This document shows positions 24,881 to 32,768 of a DNA stretch of 64,000 nt, piece after piece. This DNA comes from an uncultured Bacteroidales bacterium (GTDB taxonomy: Bacteria > Bacteroidota > Bacteroidia > Bacteroidales > UBA932): NCBI GenBank assembly GCA_944323825.1, contig CALUTY010000003.1, positions 62,001 to 126,000 of the forward strand, written 5' to 3'. Position numbers and translations under genes: made by a program. The notes under the pieces are model-generated. The model ran no database searches. It had not been told where the DNA came from and was given only the letters and a program-made list of their open reading frames with translations. Numbering within the stretch: position 1 is the stretch's first letter; each line of letters starts with the position of its first letter.

Positions 24881-25723
24881 TTATAATGATGCTGTGGCGG
24901 CGGCCTTCTGGGCAGCGGCCTTTGCAAAGTCACGGCTGCCGTCGGCATAGAGGATGCCTCTGGAAGAATTGATGAGCAGGCCGCCCAAGTCATTGGCACC
25001 GTATCTCATCACCTCTTCTGCAGAACCGCCCTGTGCCCCCACTCCGGGAACGAGGAAGAAATTGTCCGGACAGAATGTCCTTATCTCCTGAAGCTTGTCC
25101 GCCTTGGTGGCCCCGACCACGAACATCATGTTGTCCGGAGTCGAGATGGACATCATCTCTTCCATCACGGCCCTGTATAGAGGCTTCCCGTCTTTCCGGG
25201 CCATCTGGAACTGCGCTGCCGACTCATTCGATGTCAGGGCAAGGACTATCGCCCATTTTCCCTTATGGCCGAGAAACGGTGTCACGCTGTCGGCACCCAT
25301 ATACGGGGCAACGGTAACCGCATCGAAGTCCATCGTCTCGAAGAAAGCCTTTGCATACATCTTCGCAGTGTTTCCGATGTCGCCCCTCTTGGCGTCGGCG
25401 ATAAGGAAAATCTCAGGATAATTGCTCCTGATATAGTCAACTGTCGCGTCCAATGCCCTCATTCCGTCTATCCCGTAACATTCATAGAATGCAAGGTTCG
25501 GCTTGTATGCCACGCAATGGGCCGCAGTCGCATCGACTATGGCCTTGTTGAATTCCACTATTGAACGGGCTTTCCCCCTGAACTCTTCTCCCTTGAACAT
25601 CAGCTCGCCCCCGTCCGCCAGTGTCTTCACGCACTCCGGCATCTTGGCAAAATCCACATCAAGTCCCACGCAGAGCATGGATCTCTTTGCCTGCATCTGC
25701 TTGTATAAATCCTTTCTGTCCAT
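24881..25723 (-). CDS. pyrF: Orotidine 5'-phosphate decarboxylase
   Basis: Last step of UMP synthesis: decarboxylates orotidine 5'-monophosphate. At 280 residues it is the longer, type 2 form. The active-site Asp-Lys-Asp tetrad lies in LIADAKRGDIGNT. Substrate phosphate loops are VGLDVD at the N-terminus, VAPYMGADSV and VPGVGAQGG, with ILYADG near the end. It is the last gene of a minus-strand run: hydrolase, M20 dipeptidase, pyrF; the gap to the dipeptidase stop is only four bases, so co-transcription is near certain. Confidence 0.94.
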   Translation of the reverse strand: MDRKDLYKQMQAKRSMLCVGLDVDFAKMPECVKTLADGGELMFKGEEFRGKARSIVEFNKAIVDATAAHCVAYKPNLAFYECYGIDGMRALDATVDYIRSNYPEIFLIADAKRGDIGNTAKMYAKAFFETMDFDAVTVAPYMGADSVTPFLGHKGKWAIVLALTSNESAAQFQMARKDGKPLYRAVMEEMMSISTPDNMMFVVGATKADKLQEIRTFCPDNFFLVPGVGAQGGSAEEVMRYGANDLGGLLINSSRGILYADGSRDFAKAAAQKAAATASL

Positions 25724-25727
25724 ATTC

Positions 25728-27080
25728 TTATTTCTTATAATAACTATAGAAAAGCGCTATGGCTTCCATTCCCTTGAAAAGCTGGCTCAGCAGATAGCTT
25801 TCGTTCGGGGAATGGATGGTGTCACGCTCCAGGCCGAAGCCCATGAGCAGAGGGTCGATGCCGAGGATGCGCTGAAGGTCTGCCAGAACAGGGATGCTTC
25901 CGCCTCCCCTGCTCGGCACAGGCTCGATTCCGTAGACATCCGTCATGGCACGGGAAGCGGCCTGGTATGCCGGCGAGGAAATCGGAATGAGGAAACCGTT
26001 CCCTCCGTGGCATGGTTTCACCTCCACTGTCACATAATCAGGAGCGATGGACTTGAAATGTTCGGAAAAAAGCCTTGTTATGGTTTCGCTGTCCTGGTTC
26101 GGGACAAGCCTCATGGAAATCTTGGCATGGGCTTCCGAAGGCAGGACCGTCTTGGCCCCTTCTCCTGTATATCCTCCCCAGATGCCGTTCACATCCAGGC
26201 ATGGCCTGATGCCTGTCCTTTCGAGGGTGCTGTACCCCTTCTCTCCCTTCACTTCCCTTATATTCAGGAAACTCTTGTATTCTTCGAGGTCAAAAGGAGC
26301 CTTGGCCAGCTTGGCTCTGTCCTCATCTGACAATTCCACCACATCATCATAGAATCCCCTTACGGTGATGTGCCCGTCCTTGTCAATCAACGACGAGATC
26401 ATGTCGCATAGCACATTTATCGGATTGGCCACTGCCCCTCCGTAATGTCCGGAATGCAGGTCCTTGTCCGGCCCCGTCACCTTCACCTCCACATAGGCAA
26501 GTCCGCGCATCCCGCAGTTGATGGACGGCACGGACTCTGATATCATGGTAGTATCGGAAACAAGGATGATGTCAGCTGCAAGCAGGTCCTTGTGTTCAGA
26601 GGCCCACTTTGCGAGCGAAGGGCTCCCTATCTCCTCCTCACCCTCGAAGATGAATTTCACATTGTGATGCAGGCCGGTCTCGCGAACAATATATTCAAAA
26701 GCCTTCAGATGCATGAAAAGCTGCCCCTTGTCATCATTCGCCCCTCTCGCATAGATGGCCCCGTCCCTGATCTCAGGCTCGAACGGGTCGGACTTCCAGA
26801 GCTCCAGCGGATCCACCGGCTGCACATCATAATGACCGTACACGAGCACTGTCGGAGCGTCCTCAGCCACTTTCTTCTGACCGAACACCACCGGGTGCCC
26901 CTCCGTCGGATATACAGCGGCACTGTCCGCCCCGGCCTCCAGAAGCAGCTCCACCAGCCTGTCCGCACATCTTTTCATGTCTCCGCGGTTCTCCTCCAGA
27001 GAACTCACCGACGGAATCCGGAGCAGCGAATAAAGCTCTTCCAGAAACCTTTCCCTGTTCTTTTCAATGTAAGCTTTCAT
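25728..27080 (-). CDS. M20-family dipeptidase
   Basis: A 450-residue zinc peptidase of the cytosolic nonspecific dipeptidase (CNDP-like) branch. I start it at ATG 27080 (MKAYIEKNRERFLEELYSLL), not at the upstream in-frame TTG. Metal and catalytic blocks are VYGHYDVQPVDP, ARGANDDKGQ, EGEEEIGSP and LVSDTT; the dimerisation lid follows (about 215-375), and FGLERDTIHSPNE supplies the last metal ligand His. No signal peptide, so it acts in the cytoplasm, cleaving dipeptides. It lies 26 bases after the alpha/beta hydrolase gene and 4 before pyrF. Confidence 0.92.
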   Translation of the reverse strand: MKAYIEKNRERFLEELYSLLRIPSVSSLEENRGDMKRCADRLVELLLEAGADSAAVYPTEGHPVVFGQKKVAEDAPTVLVYGHYDVQPVDPLELWKSDPFEPEIRDGAIYARGANDDKGQLFMHLKAFEYIVRETGLHHNVKFIFEGEEEIGSPSLAKWASEHKDLLAADIILVSDTTMISESVPSINCGMRGLAYVEVKVTGPDKDLHSGHYGGAVANPINVLCDMISSLIDKDGHITVRGFYDDVVELSDEDRAKLAKAPFDLEEYKSFLNIREVKGEKGYSTLERTGIRPCLDVNGIWGGYTGEGAKTVLPSEAHAKISMRLVPNQDSETITRLFSEHFKSIAPDYVTVEVKPCHGGNGFLIPISSPAYQAASRAMTDVYGIEPVPSRGGGSIPVLADLQRILGIDPLLMGFGLERDTIHSPNESYLLSQLFKGMEAIALFYSYYKK

Positions 27081-27106
27081 ATCTGTCTGATAAAGATTCA
27101 AAGATT

Positions 27107-27823
27107 TCAAAGATAATAAAAAAGCTTGAAAAGAGAATCAACGATTTTCGGCATCAGGAGAGAAAGGACAAATTCCTCTTCCATGAAATGGGTGCCTTCA
27201 TAGACCCGGTATGTGGACGGGCCGAAATATTTCCTCCATGTACGGATGCTGACAATGCCGCTACGGCGGTAATGGTCACGGGTGCCGAAAAATGCAAAGA
27301 AAGCGTCACGGCCGCCTGCCCGGGATGAATTGGCGAGGGCCTCACGCCTCAGACGGCGGTATTTCCGCAGGGTCCTGAATGTAAAATGGAGCCGCTGCCG
27401 GTCACCGTCCTTTGGTCTGTATATACGGTCAAAAAGCTGAGTCACCCCCGGAATGAGGGCAAGAAATGCAAGGTAGCCGAGATAGACAGGAGCATTCAGA
27501 GATGGTGACACCAGGATGTGCGGCACACCTTTGATGCGGATGGCATTGAGGGAGCCGAGAGACTCGCCCACGACAAGAGCCGGCTTCAGTTCCTCCATCC
27601 ACGAGGATATCTGTCCCCATGCGATTTCAGGGTCAAAACTGTATGTCCGCACCACAACGGAAACATGAGGACACCCCGTTTCCGGGGCTGACACTCCCTT
27701 GTCCTCCATCCCGGCATAGCATTTCCCAATATACGGATTTATATGTTCCTTCAGAATCGACGGAATCCTGCTGTCGCCTCCACCGCCCATTCCATGAATA
27801 TATAAAACATTTATATTCTCCAT
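27107..27823 (-). CDS. Alpha/beta-fold hydrolase
   Basis: A 238-residue protein with an N-terminal oxyanion-type YIHGMGGGG (about residues 7-15) and the nucleophile elbow VGESLGSLNA with Ser near residue 90, as in small YqiA-like esterases. A segment FFAFFGTRDHYR likely supplies the acid and GTHFMEE the catalytic His. The central part is hydrophobic (YLGYLAFLALIPGVTQLF) and may be a lid or membrane contact. Substrate unknown. It is the first gene of the run into the dipeptidase and pyrF, and starts MENINVLYIHG. Confidence 0.75.
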   Translation of the reverse strand: MENINVLYIHGMGGGGDSRIPSILKEHINPYIGKCYAGMEDKGVSAPETGCPHVSVVVRTYSFDPEIAWGQISSWMEELKPALVVGESLGSLNAIRIKGVPHILVSPSLNAPVYLGYLAFLALIPGVTQLFDRIYRPKDGDRQRLHFTFRTLRKYRRLRREALANSSRAGGRDAFFAFFGTRDHYRRSGIVSIRTWRKYFGPSTYRVYEGTHFMEEEFVLSLLMPKIVDSLFKLFYYL

Positions 27824-27848
27824 AATAACATTTATATTATTCCTGTCA

Positions 27849-27910
27849 GGGCTGTCACAAAGTGGCTCAAATCCGCACGCCCCACCGGGGCTGTCACGTA
27901 GTGACTGGGG
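27849..27910. repeat. Tandem copies of the GGGGCTGTC hairpin repeat
   Basis: GGGGCTGTCACGTAGTGACT followed by GGGG (27887-27910) matches the reverse complement of 21919-21940 except at a few bases; the stem pair GTCAC/GTGAC here replaces GTCGC/GCGAC there. A weaker copy, GGGCTGTCACAAAGTGGCT, precedes it at 27849-27867, and CCCC/GGGG (27880-27890) adds another small hairpin. Part of the same non-coding element family as the array at 21.9 kb. Confidence 0.65.
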
Positions 27911-27918
27911 GTAGACTG

Positions 27919-27960
27919 GATTCGTTCAAGTTTTAGCGGTCGCTAAAACTTGAACGAATC
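27919..27960. repeat. Perfect 20-bp inverted repeat over the glnS stop codon
   Basis: GATTCGTTCAAGTTTTAGCG (27919-27938), two bases GT, then its exact reverse complement (27941-27960), followed by TTTTAG on the plus strand. The right arm encodes the last residues of GlnS (DSFKF) and its TAG stop at 27943-27945. A T-run follows only on the plus strand, opposite to glnS. It may still terminate glnS or protect its mRNA end; the perfect match suggests an inserted or selected element. Confidence 0.8.
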
Positions 27961-29613
27961 TTTTAGTGCTGTTGTCTTATTGAACACAAAGTGCTCCTCC
28001 GTGCTGTCCGGATCCTTGAAGAAATACCCTACCCTTTCAAACTGCACAGCTATCCCAGACTTGTCCTCCAGAAGAGCCGGCTCGGCATACCCTTTCGTCA
28101 CGATGAGCGAATCAGGATTGAGATAGTCCTTATAGTCCTTCCCTTCCGGAATCGAATTCATCTGCGGCTCGGTGAAAAGCTTGTCATAAAGACGGAGCTC
28201 CACTTCCTTGGCATGCTCAATGGACACCCAATGAATAGTCCCCTTCACAGAACGCCACTCCCCTGCTCCCGGCTTCGATGTCGGATCGTATGTGCATCTG
28301 ATTTCAGTGACATTGCCTTCAGCATCCTTGACCACCTCCTGGCATTTCACTATATAGGCATATTTGAGCCTTACTTCCCCGTCAGGCTTCAGACGGAAAT
28401 ATTTCTTCGGAGGCTCCTCCATGAAGTCGGCACGCTCAATATACACTTCCCCGGTGAACGGCACCTTGCGAGAAGGCCCCTCCGGTGCGGCAGGATTCAG
28501 CGGAGCGTCGAACCACTCGACCTTCCCCGGCTCCCAGTTGGTTATGGTCACCTTGACTGGGTCCTGCACCACCATATATCTGTTGGAACGCTCGTTCAGG
28601 TCCTGGCGCACGCACCACTCCATGAGCTGCAGGTCAATGAGCTGCTCCCTCTTGGCGACACCTACCTTCTCGGCGAACATCCGCACGGCTTCCGGAGTAT
28701 ATCCCCTTCTCCTGATGCCGCAGATGGTCGGCATGCGAGGGTCGTCCCAGCCGCTGACATAATGGTTCTTCACAAGTTCCAGCAACTTCCTCTTGCTCAT
28801 TACCGTATAGGTGAGGTTGAGCCTTGCGAACTCGTACTGATGTGAGGGGAAGATACCCAACTTCTCTATGAACCAGTCATAGAGCGGCCTGTGCACATCA
28901 AACTCAAGCGTACAGATGGAATGGGTGATGTGCTCAATGCTGTCGCACTGTCCGTGGGCATAGTCATACATCGGATAGATGCACCATTTGTCTCCGGTGC
29001 GGTGATGCGAGGCATGGATAATCCTGTACATCAGAGGGTCACGGAAAAGCATGTTCGGATGTGCCATGTCGATCTTGGCACGGAGCACCTTCTCCCCGTC
29101 CGCATATTTTCCGTCACGCATTTCTCTGAACAGCTTCAGGTTCTCTTCCACTGAACGGTTCCTGTACGGGCTCTCCACGCCTGGGGTCTGCACAGTACCG
29201 CGTCCGGCACGGATTTCCTCCTGCGTCTGGTCATCCACATACGCAAGCCCCTTCTTTATCAGCTCCTCTGCCCATTCGTAGAGCTGGTCGAAATAATCGG
29301 AGGCGTAGCGCTCGTTCTCCCATTCGAAGCCGAGCCATTTGATGTCCTCCTTGATGGAGTCCACATATTCCGTGTCCTCCTTGACAGGGTTGGTGTCATC
29401 AAAACGGAGATTTGTCTTTCCCCCGTATTTCTTCGCCAGCCCGAAATTGAGGCAGATGCTTTTCGCATGCCCTATATGAAGATAACCGTTAGGCTCCGGC
29501 GGGAACCTGGTCATTATGCTTTCACATTTTCCTGATGCGAGATCCGATTCTATGATCTCTTCGAGAAAGTTGAGATTCCTGGCCTCCCCGGCCTCATTCT
29601 TCAATTCTTCCAT
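27943..29613 (-). CDS. glnS: Glutaminyl-tRNA synthetase
   Basis: Charges tRNA-Gln. 556 residues when started at ATG 29613 (MEELKNEAGEARNLNFLEEI). An in-frame ATG at 29685 would add 24 residues, but the -7 box at 29642-29635 lies inside that extension, so the shorter start is right. The class I HIGH motif is in PPEPNGYLHIGHAKS and the KMSKS-like motif is VMSKRKL; PTICGIRRRGYTPEA is typical of GlnRS. The C-terminal anticodon-binding beta-barrels cover about 340-556. The gene ends within a perfect 20-bp inverted repeat. Confidence 0.95.
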   Translation of the reverse strand: MEELKNEAGEARNLNFLEEIIESDLASGKCESIMTRFPPEPNGYLHIGHAKSICLNFGLAKKYGGKTNLRFDDTNPVKEDTEYVDSIKEDIKWLGFEWENERYASDYFDQLYEWAEELIKKGLAYVDDQTQEEIRAGRGTVQTPGVESPYRNRSVEENLKLFREMRDGKYADGEKVLRAKIDMAHPNMLFRDPLMYRIIHASHHRTGDKWCIYPMYDYAHGQCDSIEHITHSICTLEFDVHRPLYDWFIEKLGIFPSHQYEFARLNLTYTVMSKRKLLELVKNHYVSGWDDPRMPTICGIRRRGYTPEAVRMFAEKVGVAKREQLIDLQLMEWCVRQDLNERSNRYMVVQDPVKVTITNWEPGKVEWFDAPLNPAAPEGPSRKVPFTGEVYIERADFMEEPPKKYFRLKPDGEVRLKYAYIVKCQEVVKDAEGNVTEIRCTYDPTSKPGAGEWRSVKGTIHWVSIEHAKEVELRLYDKLFTEPQMNSIPEGKDYKDYLNPDSLIVTKGYAEPALLEDKSGIAVQFERVGYFFKDPDSTEEHFVFNKTTALKDSFKF

Positions 29614-29634
29614 AAGATTCCAATTTTCAACCTG

Positions 29635-29642
29635 CAAATATA
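29635..29642 (-). promoter_or_regulatory. -7 box for glnS
   Basis: TATATTTG on the minus strand, 21 bases before ATG 29613. It decides the glnS start, since the longer frame would need translation from upstream of the promoter. Confidence 0.7.
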
Positions 29643-29749
29643 ACAATTTCTGATATTCATCGCGTCTGTTTTTCCTGAACTCCATATCAGTTTATTCTTA
29701 TGTCTTCAATAATATCAGGAAATTGTTTGCAGATACAATGAATATACAT

Positions 29750-29785
29750 TGAAAGCCCCACCGATATAAGTCAGCGAGGCTTTCA
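29750..29785 (-). terminator. Weak hairpin after the cysteine-rich remnant
   Basis: TGAAAGCC (29750-29757) pairs with GGCTTTCA (29778-29785). On the minus strand it lies 24 bases beyond the stop of the cysteine-rich frame at 29810. Little T-run follows, so a terminator role is only likely by position. Confidence 0.4.
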
Positions 29786-29809
29786 GTAATATGCAATTTA
29801 AAAACCATA

Positions 29810-29986
29810 TTATTGTTTTCCTGAACCATGGCAATGACTGCATACCCCGTCTGTACAGTTAGGGCATTTTATATATTTATTAGTCAATGGATTCAAATAA
29901 CTTCGATTCCCATTGCATGTCCAGCATTTTCCGGACCCGCAGCAAAGTTGGCATGAAGTATGATAAGTGGCGCTTCCCGTTGTTAT
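29810..29986 (-). pseudogene. Truncated cysteine-rich zinc-ribbon-like protein
   Basis: The minus frame from 29986 to the TAA at 29812-29810 reads about 58 codons, with no ATG in frame after the upstream stop near 29988. It encodes four CxxC-type pairs: CQLCCGSGKC, CWTCNGN, KCPNCTDGVC and CSHCHGSGKQ at the end. This is the DnaJ-like CxxCxGxG zinc-binding pattern found at the C-terminus of small Bacteroidales proteins. The strong residue pattern shows it was a real gene; the missing start says only the 3' part remains, unless a non-ATG start is used. Confidence 0.6.
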
Positions 29987-29994
29987 TTAAGAGG

Positions 29995-30290
29995 CTATTT
30001 TTCGTAGTAATACCGTGTCCTTCCGTTCATCTGGATTTCAAGCGAAGTGCCGTCACACGAATACTCATAACGGGCACCGTCGATATACAGATACTCGTCG
30101 TCTACGGTGTACCATTCTATGTCATCATCCTCATTTACCCAATCTATATCAGCTTCGTATGACCCGTGTATTCCTGTACCGTCTGAATAGAAACAATAGT
30201 AGTCAAAGACATGACTGTTATCACCGTCTTCTACCCATTCGCCGTAAAGAATACCAGGAGCGGGAAAAGCATAAGTTTATACAATTTCAT
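29995..30290 (-). pseudogene. Frameshifted small lipoprotein
   Basis: The minus strand begins at ATG 30290 with a signal-peptide-like MKLYKLMLFPLLVFFTANG and then hits a stop near 30232. In another frame a coherent acidic protein follows: GEWVEDGDNSHVFDYYCFYS, then DIDWVNEDDDIEWYTVDDEY, then GARYEYSCDGTSLEIQMNG, ending RTRYYYEK before the TAG at 29997-29995. The second frame has no start of its own. A small deletion around the lipobox, where a Cys would be expected after FFTA, explains both. Either a recent pseudogene or a sequencing error. Confidence 0.65.
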
Positions 30291-30606
30291 ACCTGTAATA
30301 ATTAATTGTCCAAGAACAATAATGACAATAAAAACGGTGCAAAGAAAAGAAATTCAAGTTACACGGGACAGACATGAGTGTCTCCGATATAGAGACATGT
30401 CTATATATTGGAGACAGAGTTTCGTAGTCAATTATGACCAGGTCTGCAGGATGAAAAGAAAAAAGAGTGTCATTTTGTCAATTAAAAGTTTGAATAATAA
30501 AAAAATTGTAACTAATTTTATGACCGTAAATGTTGCTGCTCCCCAATTGCCTAACCGTCAGCAGTTATCCATATATAAATTATTAACTAATTAAAACGAC
30601 CTTACT
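30291..30606. other. AT-rich gap before the BACON lipoprotein
   Basis: About 315 bases with low GC compared with the flanks and no domain-bearing frame. A short inverted repeat, AGACATGAGTGTCTC near 30367 with GAGACATGTCT near 30389, is visible. The divergent regulatory regions of the dead lipoprotein and the BACON gene must lie here, but I find no clean TAnnTTTG box. Confidence 0.4.
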
Positions 30607-32577
30607 ATGAAAAGAACATCTTGCTTTTCAGCAGCTGCCGCAGCATTGGCTATCGGAGCTTTTGTCCTGACAGGCTGCAAAGACGATTCCCTTGTTCCGG
30701 ACGGATCTGAAGAAGGAACATCACCTGAACTTACAATCGATGTTACGGGAGAAAACATTGAAATCCCTGCAGAAGGCGGCAATGTGGAAGTTACCTACGA
30801 ACTGACAAATCCGGTTGAAGACGGTTATGTATCTGCCTCATGCGAAGCGGACTGGATTGTTGACCTTGATTGGGAGACAGCCGGAAAAGTTGTCGTGTCG
30901 GCGGAAAAGAATGATTCCGGGACATCAAGGTCTGCAACTCTCACCGTTACATACACATGGACTGGCGGAGAGCCTGTTGAAGATGAAGTCGAACTTGTCC
31001 AGCCGGCAGCCGGCGAGTCGGGGGAAGATTATGACTATGAGTATGAAATGAATGAATTCCTTGCCTACTTCTATGAAGCATACGGCAATGACGGTGAGGA
31101 CAATTATTATGTCTGGCTAAGCGACAGGCCTTTCAGCGAGGACGGATACGCCGAGGTGGGCGGAACCTACTATCTGTTTGACATGTATGCGGATCCTGGC
31201 ACCGGCACCACGATTCCTGCCGGCACTTATACTTTGGGTGCTGATGGGGAGACTGCCGCGATGACTTTTTCTGATTTATCAATGTACCTTTATCAGGGGG
31301 CGGACGAGGCTTCTACTGTAGAACTTTATTTCACAGAAGGAACGCTGGTGGTTACTGCTGACGCCGGCACCTATACATTTGATGCAGTGCTTACTGACAG
31401 CGAAGGCAAGACACATCATCTGACTTACACCGGACCGGCAGACATTCAGGAGGAAACGGACCCTGACCCTGAACCTGGCGATGGAGGCCTCGGCGAGCCC
31501 GTAGATTTCGAGGCTTCGCTTGCCGCTGCCGTATATACTAACGAGGAAAATGATGTCATGACGGTTACAATGCAATTTACGGATATGGATGTGGATCTTG
31601 AAGGTTATGTTATCCCGCCGGGAGCTATGCTTACAGCCGAAGTCTACATGCCTTTCAATGAAGAAGGGAAGCTGGCTCTCGGTACATACGAAGTGGCTGA
31701 CACATACGAGGAGTATACTGTGGCTACAGGAATGGACTTCTATGGATATCAGCTGGGGACCTATGTCGTAAACTATTCGGATGAATCGACCTATGAAATA
31801 GGTTATATTTCTTCCGGAACGATGGAGATAACCGGAAGCCGTGATTTTGACTTGTATACCATAACCTGCGACTTTACTACTGCCGAAGGTGTTTCCGTGA
31901 AATGTACTTACGAAGGGAATATGGTTGTTCAGGGAATGCCGGGACCTCTCTCGACTCTCACTGGAGACTATACCCTTGATCTGACTGATGCGATTGCATA
32001 TGCGGAATATTATGGTGATTACTATTATACCGGAGGCGGCAACTGGGTGCTTAACATTGATCCTGCGAGCGGTGTCGGAGATGCCCTGACGGTTGACTTC
32101 GTCGTTGACGAGCTCGACTATTCTGCAGGAATCCCTACCGGGACATACAAGGCGGCAGCAACTGATTATCCGGAGCCTGGAGAATATCTTACCGGATTCG
32201 AATCGGGCGGATATCTGTATGGAACATTGTATCTGGATTATGTTTCAGAAGGAATTGCAGGTTGTGCTCCGGCAATATCCGGAGATCTCAACATTACCAA
32301 TAATGGTGACGGGACCTACGAACTGTCATTCAGTCATATGGATGACCTCGGACATACATGGTCAGGAAGCTGGGCCGGTACAATCAGCACAACTGACGGC
32401 AGTTCCGAAGGCTATTCAGTCTCTTCTGCCAAGACAAAGTCCCTTCCTGGCATTTCTGTACGCAGAGGCGCGACTACGGAGCGGCAAAAAATTGACCTTG
32501 TGCAGGAGAAGGGGCTGAAGGTCAGAACGGATGCAGCGGCTCACAATAAAATGCCGTTCAGAAAGACTGCCAGATGA
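30607..32577 (+). CDS. BACON-domain lipoprotein, acidic
   Basis: A 656-residue surface-type lipoprotein (signal peptide to LTGC, Cys24). A BACON domain covers about residues 40-135 (IEIPAEGGNVEVTYELT, SASCEADWIVDL, SATLTVTYTW, VELVQPA), a carbohydrate- or mucin-contacting fold common in Bacteroidales. Three long, very acidic, Tyr/Gly-rich repeats follow (about 145-280, 300-445, 455-605), each beginning with a stretch like YEMNEFLAYFYEAYGND or FEASLAAAVYTNEEND and containing a TIPAGTY/IPPGAML/GIPTGTYK turn. The last 45 residues are abruptly basic (SVRRGATTERQKIDLVQ, FRKTAR), unlike the rest. It is a single gene with a strong terminator. Ligand unknown. Confidence 0.78.
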   Translation: MKRTSCFSAAAAALAIGAFVLTGCKDDSLVPDGSEEGTSPELTIDVTGENIEIPAEGGNVEVTYELTNPVEDGYVSASCEADWIVDLDWETAGKVVVSAEKNDSGTSRSATLTVTYTWTGGEPVEDEVELVQPAAGESGEDYDYEYEMNEFLAYFYEAYGNDGEDNYYVWLSDRPFSEDGYAEVGGTYYLFDMYADPGTGTTIPAGTYTLGADGETAAMTFSDLSMYLYQGADEASTVELYFTEGTLVVTADAGTYTFDAVLTDSEGKTHHLTYTGPADIQEETDPDPEPGDGGLGEPVDFEASLAAAVYTNEENDVMTVTMQFTDMDVDLEGYVIPPGAMLTAEVYMPFNEEGKLALGTYEVADTYEEYTVATGMDFYGYQLGTYVVNYSDESTYEIGYISSGTMEITGSRDFDLYTITCDFTTAEGVSVKCTYEGNMVVQGMPGPLSTLTGDYTLDLTDAIAYAEYYGDYYYTGGGNWVLNIDPASGVGDALTVDFVVDELDYSAGIPTGTYKAAATDYPEPGEYLTGFESGGYLYGTLYLDYVSEGIAGCAPAISGDLNITNNGDGTYELSFSHMDDLGHTWSGSWAGTISTTDGSSEGYSVSSAKTKSLPGISVRRGATTERQKIDLVQEKGLKVRTDAAAHNKMPFRKTAR

Positions 32578-32623
32578 CAGTGGAAGTGTGAGATCTGATG
32601 CCATGTATGGGTATAAATACTAT

Positions 32624-32652
32624 GAAAAGGGAGGCTGGAGCCTCCCTTTTTC
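32624..32652 (+). terminator. Intrinsic terminator after the BACON lipoprotein gene
   Basis: GAAAAGGGAGGCT and AGCCTCCCTTTTTC form a near-perfect stem with a GG loop and a run of five T. A classic Rho-independent terminator 46 bases after the stop. Confidence 0.92.
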
Positions 32653-32681
32653 ATTATTTCTACAAAGTAGCATTACCGCAC

Positions 32682-32709
32682 TTTAAGCCGTGAGCACTCA
32701 CGGCTTAAA
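32682..32709. repeat. Perfect 13-bp inverted repeat upstream of yicC
   Basis: TTTAAGCCGTGAG (32682-32694), CA, then CTCACGGCTTAAA (32697-32709). It ends 25 bases before the -7 box of yicC, so it may be a second terminator insulating yicC or an operator. No T-run follows. Confidence 0.6.
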
Positions 32710-32734
32710 TCATCGGTTGTGTCAAATAAAATGC

Positions 32735-32742
32735 TATCTTTG
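32735..32742 (+). promoter_or_regulatory. -7 box for yicC
   Basis: TATCTTTG matches TAnnTTTG, 26 bases before ATG 32769; TTG at 32717-32719 may serve as the -33 element, though the gap is slightly short. Confidence 0.55.
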
Positions 32743-32768
32743 CGCGTTCAACAAAAATTCTCGGAAAA

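Noticed and set aside
29614..29685. Longer N-terminus for GlnS
   Set aside because: The -7 promoter box lies inside this segment and the shorter start matches the usual family beginning.
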